Origin: Exiguobacterium sp. s48
GTDB lineage: Bacteria > Bacillota > Bacilli > Exiguobacteriales > Exiguobacteriaceae
DNA: 64,000 nucleotides
Reading direction: 5' to 3'
NCBI RefSeq assembly: GCF_018617395.1
Contig: NZ_JACSKC010000003.1
Coordinates: 124,001-188,000, forward strand
Of the stretch, positions 25,039 to 32,977 are shown one piece after another (positions within the stretch are counted from its first letter, which is position 1; each line of letters starts with the position of its first letter). The position numbers and the translations under genes are program-made. Under the pieces are notes generated by a model. It was not told the DNA's origin. It worked only from the letters and a program-made list of their open reading frames with translations, and ran no database searches.

Positions 25039-25736
25039 GCGTTCTCTCCTTCAAGCTGTTGACGAATGGCCGCTTCAACTGTCGCTGCAATTTCTTTGTT
25101 CGGCAAATCAGCCGGATCAATCGCAGGTAAGAAAGTGACATCGACCGTTGCTGGGGTGATTCGATTTTTGGCTTCTAATAATTTGTAGCTTCCTTGAATC
25201 GCGACCGGAACGATTTTTGCACCACTTGACGTAGCGAGCGTCAAACTTCCAGCTTTAAATTCTTTCATCGGTCCACCTTTTGAGCGTGTGCCTTCTGGGA
25301 AGACAATCATCGATTGACCGGATTGAATCGTTTCGACACCGGAACGGATGGCTTGAATCGATTGACGACGGTCACTACGGTCGATAAAGATACATCCCAT
25401 CAATTCCATCCAACGTGGGATGATCGGGAATTTTTGAACTTCAATTTTTGAGATAAAGGCTTTCGGTCGTTTCGTAGCCGTCAACATGATCGGGACATCG
25501 AAGTTCCCTTGATGGTTCGACACGTAGACGACCGGTTCGTCGGGAATCTGTTCTTGTCCATGAACGCGAACATCGGCACCCGCGACTTTCAATAAGAATT
25601 TCGCCCATTTATAAGCGATGTCTTGTACATATCGATAACGTTTCGGTATCTCAATTTGTTTCGCTTTCTGTAAAAATGGGACAGTGATCGGTAGTACTGC
25701 AAAAAATGAGAAAAACCATACAACTGTTCGAATCAT
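25035..25736 (-). CDS. plsC: 1-acylglycerol-3-phosphate acyltransferase (PlsC)
   Basis: 233 residues. Hydrophobic N-terminus (about 2-22), the H-x4-D catalytic motif in NHQGNFD (His87-Asp92 region), FPEGTRS in motif III and a proline-rich VPVAIQG motif IV. Makes phosphatidic acid from lysophosphatidate, at the cytoplasmic face of the membrane. Although the frame opens six codons earlier, GAGAGGAGAG precedes ATG 25736, which is used. The gene overlaps the ABC-F gene by 4 bp (ATGA), an operon. Confidence 0.9.
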   Translation of the reverse strand: MIRTVVWFFSFFAVLPITVPFLQKAKQIEIPKRYRYVQDIAYKWAKFLLKVAGADVRVHGQEQIPDEPVVYVSNHQGNFDVPIMLTATKRPKAFISKIEVQKFPIIPRWMELMGCIFIDRSDRRQSIQAIRSGVETIQSGQSMIVFPEGTRSKGGPMKEFKAGSLTLATSSGAKIVPVAIQGSYKLLEAKNRITPATVDVTFLPAIDPADLPNKEIAATVEAAIRQQLEGENA

Positions 25737-25814
25737 TCTTTTCTCTCCTCTCATGATGACAACAAGAAAGAGTCTTCTTCTCTAGACGAGAATCCGACCC
25801 TTCGGCATGAATCC

Positions 25815-26075
25815 TTATTCCCAAAAGCGAGAATCGCTCTCTTCTTCCTCTTCCTCTAGCTCGAACGTAATCCGTTTGTTCACAGGATCGACGACGAAAT
25901 AAGCGCCATCTTGTTCAATACTTTTAATTTGCATAGCCTGGTCATTTCCGATTTCAAGGGTGAGACGGATGCGATTGTCATCATCGACAAGTAAGATTCC
26001 ATCTTCCTTCAGCCAAAGCTCCATAACAGGTGAGTAACGAAGCAGCCATTCATTCGATAACGGAATTTCATTCAT
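25815..26075 (-). CDS. Small conserved hypothetical protein, acidic C-terminus
   Basis: 86 residues, not recognised. Two beta-rich halves (WLKEDGILLVDDDNRIRLTLEI...) end in a glutamate run (FELEEEEEESDSRFWE). No membrane segment. ATG 26075 with AGGAGG ahead. Probably expressed, since the start has a strong ribosome-binding site; the function is unknown. Confidence 0.65.
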   Translation of the reverse strand: MNEIPLSNEWLLRYSPVMELWLKEDGILLVDDDNRIRLTLEIGNDQAMQIKSIEQDGAYFVVDPVNKRITFELEEEEEESDSRFWE

Positions 26076-26162
26076 ACGATTGTGTGCCTCCTGCGATTAT
26101 AAATCCATTGTACGTTGTCTGTTCCTTCATAGGATACCAAATGTCGCGATGGAAGACGAGCG

Positions 26163-26405
26163 TTATGTAGAGCGTTTTCGTGTCGTGGAGTGCATCCTGT
26201 CTACCACTCGTTTGATTCGTTTCTGATTCCGTCTTTCTACAAAGAACTCGTTCGCCTGCATAAAGAGTTGTTTGAAAGAAGATAGACCCATTGCGATGAG
26301 GACGGCAAAGAGGAATGTTCCAATCGGATCTTTGTACATGTCAGTTTGAAACAGGAAAGCTAGTCCTACAGTAGATAAAATCGTCGTAAGAAAATAAAAA
26401 ATCAT
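26163..26405 (-). CDS. Small two-helix membrane protein
   Basis: 80 residues, not recognised. Hydrophobic segments at about 1-20 and 29-42, then a very basic tail (RRNQKRIKRVVDRMHSTTRKRST) that should stay in the cytoplasm. The frame extends 32 codons further upstream, but ATG 26405 has GGAG 8 nt ahead (AAGGAGACTCCGCT), so it is the likely start. Confidence 0.6.
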   Translation of the reverse strand: MIFYFLTTILSTVGLAFLFQTDMYKDPIGTFLFAVLIAMGLSSFKQLFMQANEFFVERRNQKRIKRVVDRMHSTTRKRST

Positions 26406-26503
26406 AGCGGAGTCTCCTTTTCTTAGAAGGTAGGAAAGAAAAAGGCAAGGTCTTTTAATCGTATTCGACCTTTTGTAGGAAATTCCTGTTAGATCGTGCA
26501 TAG

Positions 26504-26533
26504 AAAAAACGCCTTCAGCTGGCTGAATGGCGC
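26504..26533 (-). terminator. Terminator of the 50-residue membrane peptide gene
   Basis: Minus strand: CGCC-TTCAG pairs with CTGAA-GGCG (one bulged A), followed by TTTTTT (26509-26504). It starts one base after the stop codon at 26534. Confidence 0.8.
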
Positions 26534-26686
26534 TTAATCTTGAGTTACATAAGTTGAAGATGATGATACATTCGTATCCACGCCGCTTGAGAAAATAAAG
26601 CTAAGCGATGCGAGCAACGCGAAGAAGGCAACGAGTAAGCCTTTTGTAAATCGTTTTGCAAATGAACGAGACTGTATGTCAAACAT
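26534..26686 (-). CDS. 50-residue single-helix membrane peptide
   Basis: ATG 26686, stop TAA 26536-26534. A short basic start (QSRSFAKRFTKG) is followed by one membrane helix (LLVAFFALLASLSFIFSS) and a Ser/Thr-rich tail outside. SD GGGGGA 8 nt before the ATG and a private terminator right after the stop support a real gene. Not recognised; it could also be read as a short secreted peptide with a signal sequence. Confidence 0.55.
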   Translation of the reverse strand: MFDIQSRSFAKRFTKGLLVAFFALLASLSFIFSSGVDTNVSSSSTYVTQD

Positions 26687-26975
26687 TTAATATCCCCCGA
26701 TCGATCTTAAATGAAACCTTATTTGTACTGGACACTTCCTATATAATAACGTTTTCAAAAAAAGGATACTAGCAGAAAAAAAGGCGTTCACAAAATTGTC
26801 ACAAAATTTTAACAAATCGAATCCGTTTAATCAATAATCTTAGTGTTGACGGTTTTGAAATACGTTCACATTTTAGACACATCTATCCAAAATGTTGAAA
26901 GAGAACATGATATGATTAGGAACGTGTGTAGATAGGTATACTGACAGTAATAGCTTAGAAAAGGATGTGGATGTA
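26687..26975. other. Intergenic region between divergent genes
   Basis: About 290 bp, AT-rich, no gene. It contains a -10-like TATGAT (26910-26915) for cvfB without a good -35, and a cre-like TGAAAACGTTATTA word (minus strand, near 26742-26755) with one mismatch to the loose consensus, which I do not count as a site. Promoters for the divergent membrane peptide and cvfB must lie here. Confidence 0.4.
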
Positions 26976-27827
26976 ATGGCATTGCGCGCAGGAGAAGTAG
27001 TAGATTTAGTCGCGGAACGTTCTGCTGATTTTGGAGTATTCATTAGTAACGGCCGCGAAGAGGTGCTCCTTCACCGTAAAGAACAAACGGAAGAAGTGAC
27101 AATCGGTCAAACGGTTCGTGTCTTCCTGTACCATGATTCAGAAGGGCGTCTCGCTTCAACGATGACGATTCCGAACGTTTCATTTGATGAGTATGAATGG
27201 TTTGAGGTGACAGGAGTCCGGTACAACACTGGGGTCTTTGTGAATATCGGAATTCAAAAGGACGTTCTCGTTTCCATGGATGATTTACCGGAGAACCGGT
27301 CGTATTGGCCACAAACAGGCGATCAATTATGCATTCGATTAAAGTATGACCAAAAAGGTCGTTTACTCGGAGACCCTGCCCCATATGCATTTTTGAACTT
27401 GTTGGCACGTCCTTCGAAAGAAGAATGGAACAACCAGGATGTCCAGGCCATCGTCGTTAATAAACGCGAAGTGGGCGTCAACGTATGGGTTGAAGGAGAG
27501 TCACTCGGTTTCTTACATGAAGCAGAGATGACGCGTTGGCCACGTCTTGGAGAACAATTAACTGTTCGCGTGACGCAGGTCAAGCAAGATGGTACGGTAC
27601 TCGTTTCCATGAAGCCACGAGCGTATGAGGCGATTGATGGTGATGCAGCGAGCGTCCTCTCTTATATTGAGGAACGTGGTGGCCAGATGCCGTACGGTGA
27701 CAAGACAGCCCCTGACGTCATCGACCGTGAATTCGGGATGAGTAAAGCGGCGTTTAAACGGGCGCTCGGAAAACTGTTAAAAGAAAAGCAAGTTGAAAAA
27801 CTCGACAACGGCTACAAATTGAAATAA
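26976..27827 (+). CDS. cvfB: S1-domain RNA-binding protein CvfB
   Basis: 283 residues: three S1-like beta-barrels (starting at about 5, 70 and 145) and a C-terminal winged-helix (about 225-280, DVIDREFGMSKAAFKRALGKLLKEKQVEKL), the layout of CvfB/YitL. S. aureus CvfB binds RNA and affects virulence gene expression; the general role is post-transcriptional. ATG 26976 is taken because the GTG at 26967 overlaps the AAGGATG ribosome-binding site. Confidence 0.9.
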   Translation: MALRAGEVVDLVAERSADFGVFISNGREEVLLHRKEQTEEVTIGQTVRVFLYHDSEGRLASTMTIPNVSFDEYEWFEVTGVRYNTGVFVNIGIQKDVLVSMDDLPENRSYWPQTGDQLCIRLKYDQKGRLLGDPAPYAFLNLLARPSKEEWNNQDVQAIVVNKREVGVNVWVEGESLGFLHEAEMTRWPRLGEQLTVRVTQVKQDGTVLVSMKPRAYEAIDGDAASVLSYIEERGGQMPYGDKTAPDVIDREFGMSKAAFKRALGKLLKEKQVEKLDNGYKLK

Positions 27828-27932
27828 GATAACTCATGTTCGGGTGACATGAAAAAGTTTGAAAATGTATTTCTTTCATTTTAGGAAGAAATACGTTATA
27901 GTTAATAAAGTTGACTATGAGGAAACATTGAG

Positions 27933-27974
27933 AAAACGTCTGTAGATCTGTCAAACTGAACTCAGACGTTTTTT
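27933..27974 (+). terminator. Terminator-like hairpin in front of the cshA ribosome-binding site
   Basis: AAAACGTCTG (27933-27942) pairs with CAGACGTTTT (27963-27972), followed by two more T. It ends only 10 bp before the cshA Shine-Dalgarno AAAGGAG (27983-27989). No promoter fits between it and cshA; the best -10 (TATAGT, 27897-27902) lies upstream, so the cshA transcript should contain it. Confidence 0.65.
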
Positions 27975-27997
27975 GTATGAACAAAGGAGAATATAAT

Positions 27998-29527
27998 TTG
28001 ACAAAATTCCAAGATTTACAATTAAGTGAAGCGTTAGTAAAAGGTGTACACAAAATGGGCTTCGAGGAAGCTACACCGATCCAAGCTGAGACAATTCCTG
28101 TCGCACTCACGGGAGTGGACGTATTAGGACAAGCACAAACAGGTACAGGGAAAACAGCAGCTTTCGGTATTCCGACAATTGAGCGAATCGATTCAAAGGC
28201 GCGTCAAGTCCAAGCACTCGTTCTTGCACCGACACGTGAACTTGCGATTCAAGTTGCAGAAGAATTAAACAAAATCGGTGAAACGAAGCGCGTATACGCA
28301 CTTCCAGTATACGGTGGTCAACAAATCGACCGTCAGATCCGTGGTTTGAAAAAGAACCCGCAAATTGTCGTAGCGACACCAGGACGTCTCATGGACCACA
28401 TGAAGCGTAAGACAATCAAACTCGATGACATTCAAACAGTCATCTTGGATGAAGCGGATGAAATGCTCAACATGGGCTTCGTTGAAGATATCGAAACGAT
28501 TTTGGCTGGCCTTCCTGAAGAGCGCCAAACGCTTCTCTTCTCGGCAACGATGCCACCACAAATCAAAAAGATTGCTGAGCGTTTCATGAAGTCGCCGACA
28601 ATCATCAAAGTCAAAGCGAAAGAAATGACGGTTGAGAACATCAACCAGCAATTCCTCGAATTGCGTGAAGGTCAAAAATTCGATACACTTTGCCGTTTGA
28701 TTGACATCGATTCACCAGAACTCAGCATCATCTTCGCTCGTACGAAGAAACGTGTAGATGAAGTGACAGAAGCACTCATCAAACGCGGATACACTGCAGA
28801 CGGTCTTCACGGAGACTTGACGCAATCAAAACGTGACCAAGTTATTCGTCGTTTCAAAAATGGAACAATCGATATCTTAGTAGCGACCGACGTTGCGGCA
28901 CGTGGACTTGATATTTCAGGTGTCACACACGTTTACAACTTCGATGTACCACAAGACCCAGAAAGCTACGTACACCGCATCGGTCGTACAGGTCGCGCTG
29001 GTAAGACAGGTACAGCCCTCACGTTCATCACGCCACGTGAATTTGGACAAGTGAAGGCAATCGAGCGTGTGACGAACAAGAAGATGAACCGTCGTCACGT
29101 ACCGACAATCGCGGAAGTACTTGAAGGAAACCAAAAGCAAGCAGCTGAAGAGTTGATCGAACGCGTTCAAGCGGGCGACTTCAAAGCTTACACGCAACTT
29201 GCGACAGAACTTCTTGAAGAGTACGAAGCAGTCGAAATCCTCGCTGCTGCCCTTCGCGGATTGACAAAAGAGCCAGATTCAACACCTGTTGAAATCTCAT
29301 ACGCTGAACCAGTTCGTGTGAAACGCCAAGGTGGCCGTGGTGGCGATCGCGGTGGATACCGTGGCCGTAACGACCGTCGCGGTGGTGGCGGTGGCCGTGG
29401 TGGCGACCGTCGTGGTGGACGCGGTGGCGAACGTCGTGATGGACGTAGCGGAGACCGTAAAGGATCATACCGTGGTGACGATCGTCGTCGCTCGGATGAC
29501 CGTGGTCCACGTCGTCCACGTGACTAA
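27998..29527 (+). CDS. cshA: DEAD-box RNA helicase CshA
   Basis: 509 residues. Q-motif ATPIQ, motif I AQTGTGKT (46-53), [26 protein letters not shown] and [10 protein letters not shown]; then a C-terminal extension with a CshA-type dimerisation region (about 370-430) and an Arg/Gly-rich tail (RGG, DRR repeats) that binds RNA. CshA is the main cold-adapted helicase of Bacillales, part of the RNA degradosome and of ribosome assembly. TTG 27998 is chosen as start because ATG 27977 lies before the AAAGGAG ribosome-binding site. A terminator-like hairpin sits right in front of that site. Confidence 0.93.
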   Translation: MTKFQDLQLSEALVKGVHKMGFEEATPIQAETIPVALTGVDVLGQAQTGTGKTAAFGIPTIERIDSKARQVQALVLAPTRELAIQVAEELNKIGETKRVYALPVYGGQQIDRQIRGLKKNPQIVVATPGRLMDHMKRKTIKLDDIQTVILDEADEMLNMGFVEDIETILAGLPEERQTLLFSATMPPQIKKIAERFMKSPTIIKVKAKEMTVENINQQFLELREGQKFDTLCRLIDIDSPELSIIFARTKKRVDEVTEALIKRGYTADGLHGDLTQSKRDQVIRRFKNGTIDILVATDVAARGLDISGVTHVYNFDVPQDPESYVHRIGRTGRAGKTGTALTFITPREFGQVKAIERVTNKKMNRRHVPTIAEVLEGNQKQAAEELIERVQAGDFKAYTQLATELLEEYEAVEILAAALRGLTKEPDSTPVEISYAEPVRVKRQGGRGGDRGGYRGRNDRRGGGGGRGGDRRGGRGGERRDGRSGDRKGSYRGDDRRRSDDRGPRRPRD

Positions 29528-29538
29528 TCATCATGAAA

Positions 29539-29573
29539 TGCCGCATTTCCTTAAGTGGATTTGCGGCTTTTTT
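29539..29573 (+). terminator. Terminator after cshA
   Basis: GCCGCA (29539-29544) pairs with TGCGGC (29561-29566), with a short TCC/GGA inner stem, followed by eight T. Confidence 0.85.
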
Positions 29574-29627
29574 TATAGTGTCGTGCTACACTAGTTGAGT
29601 AGAGATGGAAGGATGAGGTGTCAACGG

Positions 29628-29879
29628 ATGGTGGAATTAAGTTTCGGTCTCCTTGTGCTACTTGGTTGTGTAATCGCATTGAAACCAATTGTCTCAAGGA
29701 CGGATCGTCCTAACTTTCGTTATATCCCCGTGGCAACATTGTTATTTGGAGCGATGATTTTCTTAGTGTTAGCCATTGGAGTAGGCGGAAAGATGGGCAT
29801 TGCATATGGCGTGGTGAGTATCGCCTATTTTATTGCTTGTTTTGGTGCCTATATGTATGTACACACGCGAACGAGCTGA
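29628..29879 (+). CDS. Small membrane protein with three helices
   Basis: 83 residues; hydrophobic segments near 5-20, 32-52 and 55-77. A short basic loop (VSRTDRPNFRY) follows the first. Not recognised. The frame extends upstream to TTG 29595, but ATG 29628 has GAGGTG 7 nt ahead. The stop codon overlaps the stem of its terminator. Confidence 0.65.
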   Translation: MVELSFGLLVLLGCVIALKPIVSRTDRPNFRYIPVATLLFGAMIFLVLAIGVGGKMGIAYGVVSIAYFIACFGAYMYVHTRTS

Positions 29880-29893
29880 TTGTAGCTCGTTTT
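29870..29893 (+). terminator. Terminator after the small membrane protein gene
   Basis: AACGAGCT (29870-29877) / AGCTCGTT (29884-29891), loop GATTGT, then TT. The stop codon (29877-29879) is inside the hairpin. Confidence 0.7.
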
Positions 29894-29919
29894 CGCATTT
29901 AACGAAGAGGTGATGAATT

Positions 29920-31104
29920 GTGGATGCGGTAGAAGTGATGGTCCATCCTGAAGAAGTGATGGTGACGTATGAACCAATCCTTGGAGCGGCGACGTTTCAA
30001 GTGGAAGGATATATGGTACACGGACGCTTTCGTGGTGAATCGTTGACACCATTTTTTTATGATGATGACGTTCCCATCGAGTATCAATTAGACATCGCTC
30101 AGCGAATGGAACAGTTAGCGGCTGAACAACTTCGTGACGCTAAATCTTTTGTCACGTTTAGATGCCGGGCAGAGTGGATCCTTGAAGAAGGAGGAGAAGC
30201 GTTTTTAGCACCGCTTCGCGAACTCAATTTTCCGTTACATCGCATATACGTGACACTCCAAGGAACGGATTTAGTTGATGTCTCTCGTCTGTCGCGTGTC
30301 ATTCAGTACTATCGGTCGTATGGATTGAAGATTGCGTTAGACTTTGCGGAATCGACGAGCATCGAAGACATCATGACACTTGCGCCAGAATTGTTACTCG
30401 TCGACCTTGGTACGATGATTGAGAAAAAGACGTTATCGGTCACCTATCCGAATATGCTTCAGACGATGGAATATATCGCTTCAAAGCTCGGTGCACCGCT
30501 TCTTTACAAATCCATCGACCATGTTGGACAGCTTCGATACGCGTGGCAGCACGGTGGTCGCTATTACATGGGGGGTCTACTTGGATTGGAAGATGCGCTT
30601 CCCCAACGAGAAATCAAAGGAATGGGTGTATTGGCACAAGAAGTCCCCTCCTTCTTTTTACATGATCAGAAACGATTGAATCGCTTGTATGAGCTTGAAT
30701 TTGAGTTACACCGCCGAATCGGAGAACTCGTTCAATCTGGAAAATGGTCGAGAGACAAGAAAGATGAGTGGATTCAATTCATCGCCCCAAAACTGGAAGA
30801 GGTGTTTGTTCGTTATTATATAACGGATAAGACAGGTTTCCAGACGAGTGCGAACGTTTACTGCGTGAATGGAGAGTGGCGTGTCGATAATACGTATCGA
30901 GGCTATAACTGGAGTTTCCGACCGTATTTCATTCAGACGATGGCGGCGATGGATGTACGGGGGCGTGGCTATTTATCGGGAGACTATCGTGATTTCAGTT
31001 CGAACGAAGTGACGAGAACCTTCAGTTATCCGTTACCGGACGGCATGTTCTTATTCGCAGATATATCTGAAGAATACTTATATCAGAATCGATTATTAGA
31101 TTGA
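29920..31104 (+). CDS. Degenerate EAL-domain protein, YkuI-like
   Basis: 394 residues: N-terminal EAL-fold domain (about 10-245) followed by a C-terminal region (about 255-394) containing a PAS-like sensor fold, the layout of B. subtilis YkuI. The EAL signature is lost: YEPILGAATFQVEGYMVHGRF has Met-Val-His where active enzymes have Glu-Ala/x-Leu, and the acidic pairs and Lys further on are replaced (LLLVDLG; DFAESTS). It therefore should not cleave c-di-GMP and may bind a ligand or another protein. GTG start at 29920 after AGAGGTGAT. The next gene, map, overlaps or abuts it, so they may be cotranscribed. Confidence 0.8.
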   Translation: MDAVEVMVHPEEVMVTYEPILGAATFQVEGYMVHGRFRGESLTPFFYDDDVPIEYQLDIAQRMEQLAAEQLRDAKSFVTFRCRAEWILEEGGEAFLAPLRELNFPLHRIYVTLQGTDLVDVSRLSRVIQYYRSYGLKIALDFAESTSIEDIMTLAPELLLVDLGTMIEKKTLSVTYPNMLQTMEYIASKLGAPLLYKSIDHVGQLRYAWQHGGRYYMGGLLGLEDALPQREIKGMGVLAQEVPSFFLHDQKRLNRLYELEFELHRRIGELVQSGKWSRDKKDEWIQFIAPKLEEVFVRYYITDKTGFQTSANVYCVNGEWRVDNTYRGYNWSFRPYFIQTMAAMDVRGRGYLSGDYRDFSSNEVTRTFSYPLPDGMFLFADISEEYLYQNRLLD

Positions 31105-31118
31105 AAGGGAGAATGATG

Positions 31119-31868
31119 ATGTTAGATTATGATTACGATGCACTACGCGAAATCGGACGAATCGTCGCGCTTGCTCGTGATGAGATGGCGAAAGCTGTCA
31201 AACCGGGTATGACGACAAAAGAGTTGGATGCAATTGGACAACGCATTTTAGAAGAAGAAGGTGCGGCTTCTGCGCCGATCACGATGTACGAATTTCCGGG
31301 ATATACGTGTATCTCACTGAATGACGTCGCTGCCCACGGTATTCCGGGAGATGAAGTCATTCAAGAAGGCGATATCGTCAACGTAGACGTCTCCGCTGTG
31401 AAGGATGGCTATTATGCCGATACAGGTCGTACCGTCATTGCAGGGGCGGCGAAGTCGCCTCAGCACGAGCGCTTAGTAGAGGTGTCCTTGACGTCACTCG
31501 AAGCAGGACTCAGCAAGGTCAAGGCGGGCGTGAAAGTCAATCAGATTGGGAAGGCGATTTACGCTGACGCGAGAAAGAATGGATTCACGGTCATCCGTAA
31601 CTTGGCCGGACATGGTCTCGGTCGGACATTGCACGGGGAGCCGGAAACGATTTCGAACTATTATAGTCGCGAAGAAAATCAACTCTTAAAAGCTGGACAA
31701 GTGATTGCTGTCGAGACGTTCATCTCGACAAAGGATGAAATCGTCTATCAATCGGAAGAGGATGGTTGGACGCTTTTCACACCGAACAAGAGTCTTGTTT
31801 CGCAGTTCGAGCATACAGTCGTTGTCACAGAAGATGGGTATGAAGTATTAACGGGCTCATTCCGTTAA
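31119..31868 (+). CDS. map: Methionine aminopeptidase, type I
   Basis: 249 residues, typical of type I MetAP, which removes the initiator Met. Metal ligands: the two Asp in VNVDVSAVKDGYYADTGRT, His in GHGLGRTLHGEP, and Glu in VETFIS and QFEHTV. The frame opens before the AAAGGGAGA ribosome-binding site; three ATGs follow it (31113, 31116, 31119), and the last gives the best spacing. Not beside rplO-secY-adk, so it is probably a second map copy. Close behind the EAL-like gene. Confidence 0.93.
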   Translation: MLDYDYDALREIGRIVALARDEMAKAVKPGMTTKELDAIGQRILEEEGAASAPITMYEFPGYTCISLNDVAAHGIPGDEVIQEGDIVNVDVSAVKDGYYADTGRTVIAGAAKSPQHERLVEVSLTSLEAGLSKVKAGVKVNQIGKAIYADARKNGFTVIRNLAGHGLGRTLHGEPETISNYYSREENQLLKAGQVIAVETFISTKDEIVYQSEEDGWTLFTPNKSLVSQFEHTVVVTEDGYEVLTGSFR

Positions 31869-31872
31869 CGTA

Positions 31873-31909
31873 AAGAAGGTGTGGTTCTTCTGAACCGCAC
31901 CTTCTTTTA
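31873..31909. terminator. Bidirectional terminator between map and menC
   Basis: AAAGAAGGTGTGGTTC (31873-31888) pairs with GAACCGCACCTTCTTT (31893-31908, one G-U), T runs on both strands. Confidence 0.93.
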
Positions 31910-32977
31910 TGTTTGTAATGTAATCATTTCTTCGCGTAGTTGTTCAATCAGATTCCAATCTGGTTGTACCGAATCTGGTAGCAACAATTTCCCGTTCTCG
32001 ACTTCAAGCGGTGTATCGAGTAAATCTTGTTCAAAATAAGCGCTCGTCCCCGACATATCCGCAGGGAAATGTGCACCGCTTAGTGATGCGAATAAGAGCG
32101 TATGATATCTTCCGATGCCTGATTCATACATTCCGCCGACCCAGTAGGGAATTCCATATTCTCGAATATTTAACGCCTCACGCAATCCGCCGACACGTGC
32201 AGGTTTAATATTGACGATTTTGCCTGCACCTAGTTGCGTCATCGTTTCCACATCATCATAGGACGTGATCGACTCATCGAGACAAATTGGCGTATTCAGT
32301 TTTTGTTGGAGAGCCGCTGATTTGACGAATTGTCGGCTCGGGTATGGTTGTTCAATCATCAATAATTGATGGGCATCGATTTGCTGGAACCATTCAATCG
32401 GTTGCTCGGAGGCACTCCCATTCAAATCAATCATAAGTGGTGCGTCTGGGAAGACGGTACGAATTTCTCGGAGTGCAGGTAATAGTTCGTGGGGAAATGC
32501 CTTTAACTTGATTCGTTCAAATCCCTCTTCTATGGCCGACTCGATGGATTTCATCGTTTGATTTAGTAAACCAATCCCTATTGTTCTCCCGCAAGAAACT
32601 GAATCACCTGCCTTCAGATACGTCTTCAATGACTTGTTGGCACGTGCTGCCTCGATCTCCCATAAAGCACTTTCCCACATTGCTTTTGCCATCCGTTGAC
32701 CGATGATGGAAGAGACGAGTTTTGGAAAGAGATCAGTCGTCACGGTCATTCCTTTTAATAGATTAAGAATCAGTTTAGATGTGTCAATCATGGATTGGGT
32801 CGTTTCTTCGGTATACCAAGGAGTCTCGAATGCGACACCTTCACCGTATCCAACTGCACCATCTACTGTCTCGAGACGGAGGATGATGGTACGTCTGACA
32901 GATAAGACGGCATGTGCTGTCACGATTGGGTGTTTGAATCTCAATGGGACAATAGAAAGTTCGGCACGTTTAATCAT
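31907..32977 (-). CDS. menC: o-Succinylbenzoate synthase
   Basis: 356 residues of the enolase superfamily. Visible catalytic set: KxK in RIKLKAFP, then Asp in MIDLNGS, Glu in IEQPYP, Asp in CLDESI, and Lys in NIKPARVGGL. Dehydrates SHCHC to o-succinylbenzoate in menaquinone synthesis. Length and motifs match the MenC/N-acylamino-acid racemase group. Last gene of menFDHBEC; its ATG overlaps the menE stop (ATGA) and AAAGGAG precedes it. Confidence 0.93.
   Translation of the reverse strand: MIKRAELSIVPLRFKHPIVTAHAVLSVRRTIILRLETVDGAVGYGEGVAFETPWYTEETTQSMIDTSKLILNLLKGMTVTTDLFPKLVSSIIGQRMAKAMWESALWEIEAARANKSLKTYLKAGDSVSCGRTIGIGLLNQTMKSIESAIEEGFERIKLKAFPHELLPALREIRTVFPDAPLMIDLNGSASEQPIEWFQQIDAHQLLMIEQPYPSRQFVKSAALQQKLNTPICLDESITSYDDVETMTQLGAGKIVNIKPARVGGLREALNIREYGIPYWVGGMYESGIGRYHTLLFASLSGAHFPADMSGTSAYFEQDLLDTPLEVENGKLLLPDSVQPDWNLIEQLREEMITLQT

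Noticed and set aside
26742-26755. cre-like word upstream of cvfB
   Set aside because: Fits only the loose consensus, far from either start, and neither neighbour is a catabolic gene.
29181-29546. 121-residue His/Asp-rich minus-strand ORF
   Set aside because: Antisense shadow of the Arg/Gly-rich tail of cshA; repetitive codons create the open frame. No SD.
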